From Obesumbacterium proteus (GTDB lineage: Bacteria; Pseudomonadota; Gammaproteobacteria; Enterobacterales; Enterobacteriaceae): DNA of 64,000 bases. Numbering within the stretch: position 1 is the stretch's first letter; each line of letters opens with the position of its first letter. The notes beneath the pieces were generated by a model. It saw nothing but the letters and a program-made list of their open reading frames with translations, was not told the DNA's origin and ran no database searches. Positions 51,882 through 61,102 of this stretch are shown here, in pieces. Made by a program: the position numbers and the translations under genes. The stretch spans positions 3,534,001 through 3,598,000 of the forward strand of contig NZ_CP014608.1 of assembly GCF_001586165.1 (NCBI RefSeq), written 5' to 3'.

Positions 51882-51937
51882 CAACGGCCAAACTCTCTAT
51901 AACCCAATGATCTATATTCTAATAAGGAAAAAAGAAT

Positions 51938-52666
51938 ATGATTTTACGCAATAACGCAAAATGGATGCTAATGGCTTCACCATTATTGCTTGGTTGTATA
52001 TCCAATGCCATGGCCGACTCACTGGCAGGGCCAAGTGGTGAACTCACTGTTACGGGGACTTATTTACCACCGCCGTGTGACGTTACGTTGGCAAACAATG
52101 GCACTATTGATTTCGGGCGCATCCCAGCCTCCAGTTTAAACTCAACAGCTTATACGAAGTTACCAATAAAAACACTGACCAATGCAGTTACGATTAGCTG
52201 CCCTAGCATGACATCGGTAGGGATAACATCACAGGATAACAGGGTTGCCTCGGTGATCATTGATCAGACGATGCCCATGCCTAATACTATGCCTTATGGT
52301 AATGGCTACGGGCTAGATTATTTTGGTTTAGGTGTAGATAGTGCTTCAAATAAAATCGGCATCTATATGAGTCAATTTCAGAATTTAAAAGCTGATGGTG
52401 TCAGCGGGTATTTCGGCGGTAGTTTTCCTTCGACCCCATTTTCATCAACTGCCCCTCAAGGCCTTAGCCCAGCGCAGGGTTTGGGAAATACCCCGTATGG
52501 TGGTTTTATATATAACTTCTATGATAGCACCGGTACTATTCTCAGCGCAAAACTATACACCATGGATTATACCGTGAGCCCTGTCATAGCCCCTACATCC
52601 AGCCTTAATATAAGTAGAGACGTGGTACTTGATGGATCAATAACTGTCAGTTTCTATTATTTATAA
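51938..52666 (+). CDS. DUF1120 protein, pilin-like subunit 1
   Basis: A secreted 242-residue protein of the DUF1120 (GltF/YhcF) family. Signal peptide to about residue 26 (NAMA). The mature N-terminus GELTVTGTYLPPPCDVTL has an alternating hydrophobic strand before the first Cys, and the C-terminus GSITVSFYYL has a Tyr at the penultimate region, both as in chaperone-usher subunits. This suggests it is polymerised by donor-strand exchange. AAGGAAAAAAG precedes the start. Confidence 0.8.
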   Translation: MILRNNAKWMLMASPLLLGCISNAMADSLAGPSGELTVTGTYLPPPCDVTLANNGTIDFGRIPASSLNSTAYTKLPIKTLTNAVTISCPSMTSVGITSQDNRVASVIIDQTMPMPNTMPYGNGYGLDYFGLGVDSASNKIGIYMSQFQNLKADGVSGYFGGSFPSTPFSSTAPQGLSPAQGLGNTPYGGFIYNFYDSTGTILSAKLYTMDYTVSPVIAPTSSLNISRDVVLDGSITVSFYYL

Positions 52667-52676
52667 TTCATTTTCG

Positions 52677-53432
52677 ATGGACTTTAAAATGATGAATATT
52701 TTTTCAAAACTTAATCAAACACACCTGCTAATTCCATTGTTATTATCGACAATACAGCCCTGCTTTGCGGCCAACGTAGGTGATACCGCTGAATTAAAAG
52801 TAACCGGTAAAATTACGCCATCCAGCTGTACGCTAACGTTAGGCACAGGGTCTTCTCTTGCAGGGGTACTAAATTATGACAATGTTAGAACCAGTGTATC
52901 AAGCGCAACTCCTACGTTTCCGTATGCAGCACTGGGCACATTGACACTGCCTAACGCCGTTACCGTAAACTGTGAAGGCGCTACGCTGATTGGCGTTACG
53001 ACCACCGATAATCGTAGCGCTACCATTAGTGCAGCAGTCCCAGATGCCAAAACGTATACTAACACTGGCGCTGAGTCTGGTTATACAACTCACCTGCTCG
53101 GCCTTGGACTGGATAGCAACAATGCGACCCTCGGTGCTTATGCAGGGACTTTTATTAACCTTAAAGTCGATGGTATACCGGCGAGATTTTCTACCTGTAT
53201 GGACGAGACAGTGTTTACGGGAGCAAACATTGAACAAGGTGGTGCTCTGGTTGTGGGAGCATGTCCAGCGGGTCAGTCGCATCAAGTTCTGGATACAAAT
53301 AACGCCAGCCTCACGGGTAATACCTTTGTTTGGGATTACATTATTGATTCTTATACTCAGAAGTTATCAACCCTTGATCCTAATGGCTGGCATTTAGATG
53401 GTTCTGTCACGGTGCAAATTAACTATCTGTAA
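52677..53432 (+). CDS. DUF1120 protein, pilin-like subunit 2
   Basis: A 251-residue secreted DUF1120 protein. The signal ends near PCFAA; the mature start AELKVTGKITPSSCTLTL and end GSVTVQINYL mirror subunit 1, and GLGLDSN resembles GLGVDSA of the previous gene, pointing to gene duplication and divergence. It has an extra Cys pair around residues 183-203. The start is uncertain: ATGs at 52677, 52689 and 52692, none with a good ribosome-binding site. Confidence 0.78.
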   Translation: MDFKMMNIFSKLNQTHLLIPLLLSTIQPCFAANVGDTAELKVTGKITPSSCTLTLGTGSSLAGVLNYDNVRTSVSSATPTFPYAALGTLTLPNAVTVNCEGATLIGVTTTDNRSATISAAVPDAKTYTNTGAESGYTTHLLGLGLDSNNATLGAYAGTFINLKVDGIPARFSTCMDETVFTGANIEQGGALVVGACPAGQSHQVLDTNNASLTGNTFVWDYIIDSYTQKLSTLDPNGWHLDGSVTVQINYL

Positions 53433-53515
53433 TATTCGCCACACAGTTTCATAATTAAAAACTTTACTACGGACAGAGTTTATTTCCGTTTGACTTGAAA
53501 TTAATGAGAATTTAA

Positions 53516-55945
53516 ATGACTGTCCGATTTTTATTTAACTTAAATAAAACAACCTTCTTTTTATTATTAAGCTGCGCATCAGGAGTGACTCTGGCCGATG
53601 ATGCCGTTGATTTTGACACCACCACCCTACAAGCGCGCGGACTACCATCGTCCTTAAACAAATATTTTCGTGACGGAAAGAAATTTACCCCTGGCATCAC
53701 TAAAATAGTTCCGGTAATTAATGGCGTGGAAAAACCTTCCCATGCTGTCACCTTTGATGATAATGGCCAGCCCTGTTTAAGCCTTAATGATCTTACGACA
53801 TTAGGCATTGTGGCCGTGAAAAATACGGACGCACAGTGTATTAACTTAATAACTACTTACCCACAGGCAACAATTACCACCGATCCCGGTAATAATAAAC
53901 TGTTGTTTGTATTACCAGCTGAAGCTATTGCAGACAGTAACAATCTGGATGTCAGCCAGTATACAGCGGGCGGAACAGGGGCAATGGTTAATTACGACTT
54001 GCTGATGATGAAAAGTAATAATAAATCTGAGGGCGATAATAACAATAATGATTTAAACACCTTTCAGTCTAACACTGAAGAAGGTTTTAATTACAATGAC
54101 TGGATTATACGTAGCCGACAATCTTTCAGCTCCAGTGATAATTCGCACAGTTTTGATCAGCTTTATACCTATGCACAACGGACGTTGACCGACTATAAAA
54201 CCGTGATGCAGGCGGGAAAAATCAGCATTGCTAGTTCGCTATTTTCCAGTCCACAAATCTACGGCGTACAGTTTTCACCTGAAAGCGCGCTGATGAATAA
54301 TAAAAACAGTGGCGCGACGGTGACGGGTATAGCCCAGAGCCAGTCGCGTGTGGAAGTTCGACAGGCCGGTGCGCTGGTCTATTCCACGCAGGTTCCGGCC
54401 GGTGCGTTTACCCTTGACCGTATCCCTACGCTGAATAACACCGCTGATCTAAACGTTAATATTATTGGGCAGGACGGCACCAACCGCAGTTTTGTTGTGC
54501 CCGCCTCTTCGTTTGCACATAGCTACACGCAGCAAGAAACCAGTTTTTCCGGCGCCATTGGTGCTATCGACAAGAGTGATAACGAAGATATTGACTCATC
54601 AGAGTTAATGACGCTGAGTATGTCTACTCCGGTTGGAAAACGGGCAATGATGAACGGTGGCGCCATGCTCGCACAAAAATACCAGAGCATGGCTGGACGG
54701 CTTAGCACAGGATTTGCCAATGGTCTAAATATCAGCGGCACTACCGTTATTTCAAACGATGCTCGCAGTCAAACCAACGGTGTGCAAGGCACTATCAATG
54801 TCAGCATGCAGGTAAGCCAGCTGGCAAATATTAACAGCTCGGTGACTCTGCAAAATGATGGGTTCCGTAGCCTGACTGATGGTGAAAACACCACTGACCC
54901 AGACACCGGAAAATATATCGGTGCGCGTTATAAATCTCAGTACAACCTAGGGCTAGGCTATCTACTTGGAGATATGGGCTCAGTTAACCTCGCTTGGTCA
55001 CGGGCCACCATGTTCGATCCAGCAGAAACCACCACGCGCTGGACTGCCAGCTGGTCAAAAACGTTTGTCGGTGGAACGTCTATTTCGGTGAACGCAGAGC
55101 AGGACATAGGGAAAGACGGCGATTCACTGGTGTATGCCAACATCAGTATACCTTTTGGTACTACCCGCGTGGGCTACAACATGTCACATAACGGCGACCA
55201 TACCAATCAAGGTGTGACGCTTGATCAAACCGTTAATGAACGTTTTGGTTATTCGCTCTCGGCAAATAAAGACAGCCAAGACAACGTCGGATCTTTTAGC
55301 GCCAACGTTCGTGCAATACCTAAATACTCTCAAATGAATCTTGGCTACTCGCGTTATGGCTCGGACAACAACACATACTCCGTTGCCGCCACCGGTGGCG
55401 TAGTTGCCACAAAACAGGGCGTTTTGTTCAGCCCATATCCGGTTCAAGACACCTTCGCCGTCGTACAAATCCCAGATATTAACGGCGCGGAAATTGACAC
55501 CCCACAAGGCCCTGTTTGGACCAACAGTAAAGGCTACGCAGTTTCCTCAAGTATGAGTCCGTATGGTGAGTCACGCTTGACGATGGTGACAAAAAGTTTG
55601 CCGAAAAATGTAGATATTAATAACGGTATCCAGGTTGCTCATGTCGCTCGCGGCTCCGTCACTGACTATACCTTCGGTACCGTGCTGACTCGCCGCGCGC
55701 TCATCACGATTCACATGCCAGATGGAAAGCTTGCGAGTAAAGGCGACATTATTTCTGACGCAAAAGACAATTACATCACCACTGTTGCTGGAGATGGCAC
55801 GGTGTTCCTGATTGACGGACAGCTTAATCAGAACCTATGGCTCAAACCACTGGGTACTGCGCGCTGCCATGTAGTCTTTAGCCTTAATAAACAACCGGAT
55901 GCAGACAAACTATATGAAAGCTATGACGCACAATGTAAAAACTAA
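53516..55945 (+). CDS. outer membrane fimbrial usher
   Basis: A chaperone-usher pore of 809 residues. Signal peptide of about 27 residues ends VTLA. The N-terminal chaperone-binding domain (DAVDFDTTTLQARGLPSSLNKYF) is followed by a beta-barrel with plug, where PQIYGVQFSPESALMNN and GAFTLDRIPTLNNTADLNVNIIGQDG are conserved usher blocks. The C-terminal part (about 700-809) ends with a Cys pair (TARCHVVFSL...DAQCKN). The gene overlaps the next by about 32 bases. Related to E. coli YhcD by layout. Confidence 0.92.
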   Translation: MTVRFLFNLNKTTFFLLLSCASGVTLADDAVDFDTTTLQARGLPSSLNKYFRDGKKFTPGITKIVPVINGVEKPSHAVTFDDNGQPCLSLNDLTTLGIVAVKNTDAQCINLITTYPQATITTDPGNNKLLFVLPAEAIADSNNLDVSQYTAGGTGAMVNYDLLMMKSNNKSEGDNNNNDLNTFQSNTEEGFNYNDWIIRSRQSFSSSDNSHSFDQLYTYAQRTLTDYKTVMQAGKISIASSLFSSPQIYGVQFSPESALMNNKNSGATVTGIAQSQSRVEVRQAGALVYSTQVPAGAFTLDRIPTLNNTADLNVNIIGQDGTNRSFVVPASSFAHSYTQQETSFSGAIGAIDKSDNEDIDSSELMTLSMSTPVGKRAMMNGGAMLAQKYQSMAGRLSTGFANGLNISGTTVISNDARSQTNGVQGTINVSMQVSQLANINSSVTLQNDGFRSLTDGENTTDPDTGKYIGARYKSQYNLGLGYLLGDMGSVNLAWSRATMFDPAETTTRWTASWSKTFVGGTSISVNAEQDIGKDGDSLVYANISIPFGTTRVGYNMSHNGDHTNQGVTLDQTVNERFGYSLSANKDSQDNVGSFSANVRAIPKYSQMNLGYSRYGSDNNTYSVAATGGVVATKQGVLFSPYPVQDTFAVVQIPDINGAEIDTPQGPVWTNSKGYAVSSSMSPYGESRLTMVTKSLPKNVDINNGIQVAHVARGSVTDYTFGTVLTRRALITIHMPDGKLASKGDIISDAKDNYITTVAGDGTVFLIDGQLNQNLWLKPLGTARCHVVFSLNKQPDADKLYESYDAQCKN

Positions 55946-56474
55946 TTTGCTGGTTTGCCTGCTGGTGTTATATGCAGGCGCTACCCGTGCCGGCGATTGC
56001 GACCTTACGGTTAGCCTGACACAGACTAATTTCGGTACCTTTAATCGCGGAACCTTGTCGCAGGCAGCAAATGGCTCGCAAACTGATGTTATTGGCAAAA
56101 AAAGCACGATGGTAACGGTTATTTGCCCGCGCCCTGAACGTATCGCGTTGTATTACCGTGCAGCGTCTAGTGGCGCTGGCGAAGGTTATCAGTTGGGTGA
56201 TATTGCCCATGTGACGCTGGTTGCCAGCGATGCACAGGCTGACGGCAAATCTGTCGCTCTGGCTTATCACCAACAGGGAGGAAGCGCACCTGCGGGGAAC
56301 GCCAACACGCTGGCAATACTGCCCAATATCGGCATCGCGCCCGTCAGTGATGAACCCATCACCCGCTTAACCCTGCAACTTACGTCAATAGCCGCGGTTA
56401 ATGACATCAACCAGCATGTAAAAGAACAGAAAACGCTGAACGGTAGCGGCACACTGGAGGTCGTCAGTGAATAA
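55914..56474 (+). CDS. fimbrial minor subunit, unusual N-terminus
   Basis: A secreted protein of about 186 residues. The signal ends near GATRA; the mature part starts GDCDLTVSLTQTNFGTFNRGTL, going straight to the first Cys without the long donor strand of its neighbours, which is what a first (tip) or last (anchor) subunit would look like. The C-terminus GSGTLEVVSE still looks like a subunit end strand. It may be the counterpart of YhcE-type proteins. Starts at 55899, 55914 and 55923 are all possible. Confidence 0.7.
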   Translation: MKAMTHNVKTNLLVCLLVLYAGATRAGDCDLTVSLTQTNFGTFNRGTLSQAANGSQTDVIGKKSTMVTVICPRPERIALYYRAASSGAGEGYQLGDIAHVTLVASDAQADGKSVALAYHQQGGSAPAGNANTLAILPNIGIAPVSDEPITRLTLQLTSIAAVNDINQHVKEQKTLNGSGTLEVVSE

Positions 56475-57138
56475 ATTAACACTCGGCTGCACAATAATGA
56501 CGTTGATGGTCAGCAACATTGCCCTAGCCTCATCAGAGGTTCAGCTCTCCTTTACCGCCACCGCGGAGCCTCCTCCTTGCCATATTCAAAGCTCACCGCC
56601 CGTCATCGATTTTGGCAATATCCATCGTAACCAGCTGTCGGCTGATACCGCAACTCAGTTGCCTGTCAGGGCATTTGCAGGAGGGATAACGATAAGCTGC
56701 GAAGGGCCAACCAGTATCGGGCTAAGCTCGGTGGATAATAGCAGCGGTAGCGCCATTACCGTGGGTAATCTCCACTGGGATACACCCGCGACTACGATAA
56801 GTCCCACCCAGACCGATCAGCGTTTTGGGCTGGGAATGACCGCGGGAGGAAAACCTATCGGCGTGTGGAACGTGGTGTTTCATTCTGCGAAGGTGGATGG
56901 TGCGTCAGCAGATATCGGTATTGCAAATAATGGCATCCTCGATACCAGCGATACCACACCCACCATGCGTAATAACAACAAAGTCATCAGTTGGGTGATA
57001 AACAATGCTTTTGCAGTGGGAGAGATTTTTTCCATTCAGGCCGATGCTGCCGTCGCTCTCGCCCCCATTAAAGATTTAGATACCAGCAGCGAAATTGATT
57101 TCGCCGGTTCAGCCACGCTGGAAATCAAATACCTTTAA
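56467..57138 (+). CDS. DUF1120 protein, pilin-like subunit 3
   Basis: A 223-residue DUF1120 protein. The start is GTG at 56467 with GGAGG seven bases upstream, overlapping the previous stop. Signal peptide to about residue 22 (ALA). VQLSFTATAEPPPCHIQ and the end GSATLEIKYL repeat the pattern of subunits 1 and 2, and GLGMTAGGKPIGVWNVVF resembles the middle of subunit 1. Last gene of the cluster. Confidence 0.8.
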   Translation: MNKLTLGCTIMTLMVSNIALASSEVQLSFTATAEPPPCHIQSSPPVIDFGNIHRNQLSADTATQLPVRAFAGGITISCEGPTSIGLSSVDNSSGSAITVGNLHWDTPATTISPTQTDQRFGLGMTAGGKPIGVWNVVFHSAKVDGASADIGIANNGILDTSDTTPTMRNNNKVISWVINNAFAVGEIFSIQADAAVALAPIKDLDTSSEIDFAGSATLEIKYL

Positions 57139-57154
57139 ATATCATGCACAATAA

Positions 57155-57181
57155 AAAACTCGCCATTTGGCGAGTTTTTTA
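57155..57181. terminator. bidirectional terminator between the fimbrial cluster and yniB
   Basis: AAAACTCGCC/GGCGAGTTTT with a four-base loop; T runs on both strands serve the two convergent units. Confidence 0.9.
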
Positions 57182-57200
57182 TATTTAATAACGCTTGCTG

Positions 57201-57746
57201 TTACACCAACCCGAGCAGCTTCAAAATAAAGTACCCAATCACCGCCACGATAATTGGCAAGATGTACAGAGGGAAAAACTGGAGGAAAATGGTATGACGC
57301 GGCAACACAATGCGTTTCTCTAACGCTTCACGCGAATGCCCTTCTGCCCCTTTCATCTGTTCCAGAATCAGTTGGTCTTCAATCCCTTCGCGAATATGGC
57401 GCACCTGTCGCGACATGCGAGCCCCCGAGGCTTGCAGTGCCATCCCCACGAAAATCAGCCAGTAAATAATCCAAAACATGATATTGCCACCGGTGAATCC
57501 CTGCCCTAATACCGGCTGCGGTGAATTGAACCAGAACACATCCAGAAAGTGAGTATTAAACTTCACCATATCGATCATCACATGCACAAAATCGAGCATC
57601 ACGGCATTAAGCCCTTCTTGCTTTTGGCTATGCTGATAGAGAAAGTTAAGTATCGATACCGTGGTTGAAAGCAGCGCTGGAATAAAAACTATCCAGCCGA
57701 ATATCCGTTTTGCCACCGCAACCCAACCGGCTTGTTGGTAGGTCAT
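57201..57746 (-). CDS. yniB: inner membrane protein YniB
   Basis: A 181-residue membrane protein with about four hydrophobic segments (17-37, 78-115 in two parts, 155-178). The sequence MTYQQAGWVAVAKRIFGWIVFIPALLSTTVSILNF and the gene order next to hxpB identify it as YniB. Function is unknown. Confidence 0.88.
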   Translation of the reverse strand: MTYQQAGWVAVAKRIFGWIVFIPALLSTTVSILNFLYQHSQKQEGLNAVMLDFVHVMIDMVKFNTHFLDVFWFNSPQPVLGQGFTGGNIMFWIIYWLIFVGMALQASGARMSRQVRHIREGIEDQLILEQMKGAEGHSREALEKRIVLPRHTIFLQFFPLYILPIIVAVIGYFILKLLGLV

Positions 57747-57765
57747 GCCATCCCCTTAATTTGAA

Positions 57766-57806
57766 ATACCCGTCATACTTCAAGCCTCTTGAAATATGGC
57801 GGGTAT
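57766..57806. repeat. 41-bp palindrome, end-to-end fusion of family A repeat ends
   Basis: ATACCCGTCATACTTCAAG and CTTGAAATATGGCGGGTAT are inverted copies (two mismatches) separated by three bases. It looks like a family A repeat that has lost its centre. It lies in the 280-base gap between divergent yniB and hxpB; the remaining bases show no gene. Confidence 0.75.
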
Positions 57807-58026
57807 ATATGCGTAATCATCGCCTTGAATAACGGCAGTTTACGTGGCTGTTTCCCTTACCGCAATCTCAACTGATTGAATTGATTGGTCAGGTTTGCTG
57901 ATACTTTAGGCTAGTTTAGTATAACTGGCTTAACCAAAAGCAGCGTGAATGTTAGAGTACCCGCAGCAAATAAAGTTATGACGCTGAACATCAGTTCAGA
58001 CGGTCTTAAACCACATAGATGAGGGA

Positions 58027-58689
58027 ATGCCTGTGAGTCGCATTGAAGCCGTAATTTTCGATATGGATGGGTTACTGATAGATTCTGAACCATTGTGGAC
58101 TCAAGGAGAACACGATGTGTTTTCCTCCTTAGGCATCGACGTTGAGGCGGCAGACGTTCCTGAAACCTTAGGCCTGCGCATCGATTTAGTGGTGAAGCTG
58201 TGGTATCAGCGCACGCCGTGGCAAGGCGCAAGCCAAGAAGAAGTGACAGAGCGTATTATTCGCCGCGTCATTGAGCTGGTTCGTGAAACCAAACCTCTGT
58301 TACCCGGCGTTGAACATGCGCTAAAACTCTGCCGTCAGCAGGGAATGAAAATCGGTTTAGCCTCGGCGTCTCCACTTTATATGCTCAACGAAGTGCTAGA
58401 GATGTTTAGCATCAGCCACTATTTCGACGCCGTGGTTTCGGCCGAAGCGTTGCCGTATAGCAAGCCGCATCCTGAAGTTTATCTGAACGCCGCTCAGCAA
58501 CTGGGCGTCGATCCCCTCAACTGCGTAACGCTCGAAGATTCGTTCAACGGCATGATCGCCACCAAAGCCGCCCGCATGCGCTCTATTGTTGTACCCGCGC
58601 CAGAGAATATTAACGATCCTCGCTGGGCACTGGCCGATGTGAAATTAAACAATCTTAACGAGCTCACCGTGGCGAATATTCAACCGTAG
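58027..58689 (+). CDS. hxpB: hexitol phosphatase / 2-deoxyglucose-6-phosphatase HxpB (YniC)
   Basis: HAD-superfamily phosphatase, 220 residues. The nucleophile motif is FDMDGLLIDSE, motif II ASAS, motif III lysine in YSKPHPEVY and motif IV LEDSFNG. E. coli HxpB hydrolyses 2-deoxyglucose 6-phosphate, mannitol 1-phosphate and related esters. ATG at 58027 has GAGGGAATG-like purines upstream; an alternative is the GTG at 58033. Confidence 0.94.
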   Translation: MPVSRIEAVIFDMDGLLIDSEPLWTQGEHDVFSSLGIDVEAADVPETLGLRIDLVVKLWYQRTPWQGASQEEVTERIIRRVIELVRETKPLLPGVEHALKLCRQQGMKIGLASASPLYMLNEVLEMFSISHYFDAVVSAEALPYSKPHPEVYLNAAQQLGVDPLNCVTLEDSFNGMIATKAARMRSIVVPAPENINDPRWALADVKLNNLNELTVANIQP

Positions 58690-58705
58690 TTAATGCTCAA
58701 ACCCT

Positions 58706-58731
58706 GCGGAGCCTGCCTTAGGCTCCGTTTT
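58706..58731 (+). terminator. terminator of hxpB
   Basis: CGGAGCC/GGCTCCG with a seven-base loop and four T. Confidence 0.75.
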
Positions 58732-58749
58732 ATGTATATTTATACAGCA
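58730..58749 (+). promoter_or_regulatory. LexA-like box upstream of ydjM
   Basis: ATGTATATTTATACAG (58732-58747) equals the SOS box CTGT-N8-ACAG except for the first base, with the usual AT-rich spacer. E. coli ydjM is known to be a LexA-controlled gene, and the site lies about 90 bases before the start. Confidence 0.6.
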
Positions 58750-58838
58750 AACAACCATCTGTTACGCTGTCACCTCTTGCTTCCTGCGAAAACTCCGATA
58801 TGCTGGATAAATTACCAGTACCCTCGGCGAGTTTTATC

Positions 58839-59381
58839 ATGACGGCGGAAGGCCATCTTATTTTTTCTGTCGCTTGTACCATTTTCGCTAAAAAAGCGGA
58901 ATTGACGCCTGCGCTCGCCCATGGCGACTGGTGGCATATCATACCCGGCGCGTTACTCACCTGCTTGTGGCCAGATATCGACCACCCAAAATCGGTGCTT
59001 GGCCAGCGTCTTAAGTGGCTGTCGTCGCCCATTGCCCGCATGTTTGGCCATCGCGGTTTTACACATAGCCTGCTGGCGGTTATCGGCGGTGTTTTTCTGC
59101 TGAACTGCGAAATGCCGAGCTATATGGGAATACCCGTTGATGCCATGCACGCCATGGTGATCGGATACCTAAGCCATCTGCTTGCCGATATGCTAACCCC
59201 CGCCGGTGTTCCTTTGCTGTGGCCGATTCGCTGGCGCTTCCGTCTACCGATACTCAATTCGCAGAAAGGCAATCAGCTAGAGCGGATTTTGTGCATGTCT
59301 CTTGTCGGCTATGCCCTCTATTGGGGCGGCGATTTAATGCCTTTTTACGATTTGCTCAGATATGTAAGTCATAAATTATGA
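58839..59381 (+). CDS. ydjM: inner membrane metal-dependent hydrolase family protein YdjM
   Basis: DUF457 family, 180 residues with four or five hydrophobic segments. Conserved polar blocks are MTAEGHLIFSVACTIF, CLWPDIDHPKSVLGQRLKW, FGHRGFTHSLLA and GYLSHLLADMLTPAGVPLLWP, with the His and Asp residues that define the family. ATG at 58839 gives the E. coli N-terminus; the longer frame from 58800 would include 13 non-conserved residues. The C-terminus is shorter than in E. coli. Probably SOS-induced. Confidence 0.9.
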   Translation: MTAEGHLIFSVACTIFAKKAELTPALAHGDWWHIIPGALLTCLWPDIDHPKSVLGQRLKWLSSPIARMFGHRGFTHSLLAVIGGVFLLNCEMPSYMGIPVDAMHAMVIGYLSHLLADMLTPAGVPLLWPIRWRFRLPILNSQKGNQLERILCMSLVGYALYWGGDLMPFYDLLRYVSHKL

Positions 59382-59526
59382 CGCAAATCACACTACACTG
59401 GTTATAAACCCTTCGTTTTGACTGTTTAGCACACAAACTCGATGCAAAAATTATAATAAATTCATTTTGGATATAAGCATCACGTGTATGGTGCTGTTAG
59501 CATATATAGCATTGAGTAAGACAATC

Positions 59527-59594
59527 ACGCTTTTACGTAGGTAGCACGTCGCCCAACGAGGCTTCGGCGTCCTTAGGGCACGTAAAAACGTATA
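59527..59594. repeat. inverted repeat upstream of tcyP
   Basis: CTTTTACGT and ACGTAAAAACG are inverted arms of about nine bases around a GC-richer 46-base middle with its own small hairpin (GAGGCTTCGGCGTC). It is probably part of the tcyP leader. No CysB-type site could be assigned. Confidence 0.4.
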
Positions 59595-59627
59595 AAAACA
59601 TATATTAGAAATTGGATGGAGATTGGG

Positions 59628-61019
59628 ATGAACCTACCGCTCGTGATTAACGTGCTGGTGTTTGTGGCGCTATTATTGCTGCTGGCACAGACACGTCGTA
59701 CAAAATGGAGCTTGGCTAAAAAAGTTTTAGTCGGCTTATTTATGGGGGTCCTGTTTGGTTTAGGGCTACAGCTGGTTTACGGTTCAGACAACCCAGTCCT
59801 CAAAGATTCAATCAGCTGGTTTAATATCGTCGGTAACGGCTATGTACAGCTGCTGCAAATGATCGTGATGCCGCTGGTATTAGTGTCTATCCTGAGCGCC
59901 GTGGCTAAACTGCACAATGCGTCATCGCTGGGCAAAATCAGCTTCCTTTCTATTGGTACTCTCCTCTTCACCACGATGATCGCAGCATTGGTCGGGGTGT
60001 TAGTGACCAACCTGTTTGGCTTAACGGCAGAAGGTTTGGTTCAGGGCGTGCAAGAAACCGCGCGTCTGGCCGCCATCAATACCAACTATGCCGGTAAAGT
60101 TTCAGACCTGAGTGTTCCGCAGCTGGTGCTGTCATTTATTCCTAAAAACCCGTTTGCCGACCTGACCGGTGCAAGCCCAACGTCTATTATCAGCGTGGTT
60201 ATCTTTGCAGCAATCTTGGGAACCGCGGCGCTGCAACTGCTGAAAGACGATGAAGTTAAAGGTAAACGCGTTCTTACCGCTATCGATACTCTGCAATCGC
60301 TGGTCATGAAGCTGGTTCGCCAAATCATGAAGCTAACGCCATACGGCGTACTGGCGCTGATGACCAAAGTCGTTGCGGGTTCTAATATGCACGACATCGT
60401 CAAACTGGGTAGCTTCGTGGTTGCGTCCTATCTTGGCTTGGCAATCATGTTTGTGGTACACGGTTTACTGCTGTCGTTTACCGGCATTAACCCAATAAAA
60501 TTCTTCCGCAAAGTCTGGCCGGTTCTGACATTCGCCTTCACCAGCCGTTCTAGCGCCGCCAGTATTCCATTAAACGTGGAAGCACAAACCCGCCGTATTG
60601 GTGTGCCTGAATCTATCGCCAGTTTCTCAGCTTCTTTCGGTGCTACGATTGGCCAGAACGGCTGTGCAGGGCTTTATCCCGCGATGTTAGCGGTGATGGT
60701 TGCACCCACCGTCGGGATTAACCCGCTCGATCCGCTGTGGATTGCAACGCTGGTCGGTATTGTCACCGTGAGTTCCGCAGGCGTTGCTGGCGTGGGCGGT
60801 GGCGCAACCTTCGCTGCGCTAATCGTTTTACCGGCGATGGGCTTACCGGTGACGTTAGTGGCGCTGCTTATCTCCGTGGAACCGCTGATTGATATGGGAC
60901 GTACCGCGTTGAACGTGAATGGTTCAATGGCGGCAGGCACCATCACCAGCCAGATCCTACGTCAAACCGATAAGAGCGTATTTGATTCTGAAGAAGAAGC
61001 CGAGCTGGCGCATCAGTAA
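59628..61019 (+). CDS. tcyP: L-cystine transporter TcyP (YdjN)
   Basis: A sodium/dicarboxylate-symporter-fold (DAACS) permease of 463 residues, very close to E. coli TcyP/YdjN, a cystine importer of the CysB regulon. Key blocks are LLQMIVMPLVLVSILSAVAKLHNASSLGK, FTFAFTSRSSAASIPLNVEAQ (serine-rich hairpin), GATIGQNGCAGLYPAM and IDMGRTALNVNGSM. ATG at 59628 follows GGAG by six bases and gives the E. coli N-terminus; the upstream ATG at 59616 lacks a site. Confidence 0.95.
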   Translation: MNLPLVINVLVFVALLLLLAQTRRTKWSLAKKVLVGLFMGVLFGLGLQLVYGSDNPVLKDSISWFNIVGNGYVQLLQMIVMPLVLVSILSAVAKLHNASSLGKISFLSIGTLLFTTMIAALVGVLVTNLFGLTAEGLVQGVQETARLAAINTNYAGKVSDLSVPQLVLSFIPKNPFADLTGASPTSIISVVIFAAILGTAALQLLKDDEVKGKRVLTAIDTLQSLVMKLVRQIMKLTPYGVLALMTKVVAGSNMHDIVKLGSFVVASYLGLAIMFVVHGLLLSFTGINPIKFFRKVWPVLTFAFTSRSSAASIPLNVEAQTRRIGVPESIASFSASFGATIGQNGCAGLYPAMLAVMVAPTVGINPLDPLWIATLVGIVTVSSAGVAGVGGGATFAALIVLPAMGLPVTLVALLISVEPLIDMGRTALNVNGSMAAGTITSQILRQTDKSVFDSEEEAELAHQ

Positions 61020-61040
61020 TTAAGCGAGTTTAATATACGA

Positions 61041-61066
61041 AAAAGGGAGCCGATGGCTCCCTTTTG
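61041..61066. terminator. terminator between tcyP and kdgR
   Basis: AAAAGGGAGCC/GGCTCCCTTTT with a three-base loop; usable by both convergent genes. Confidence 0.85.
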
Positions 61067-61102
61067 ATATTTATCTATCGCAATAAATTAGAACGCCATT
61101 CA

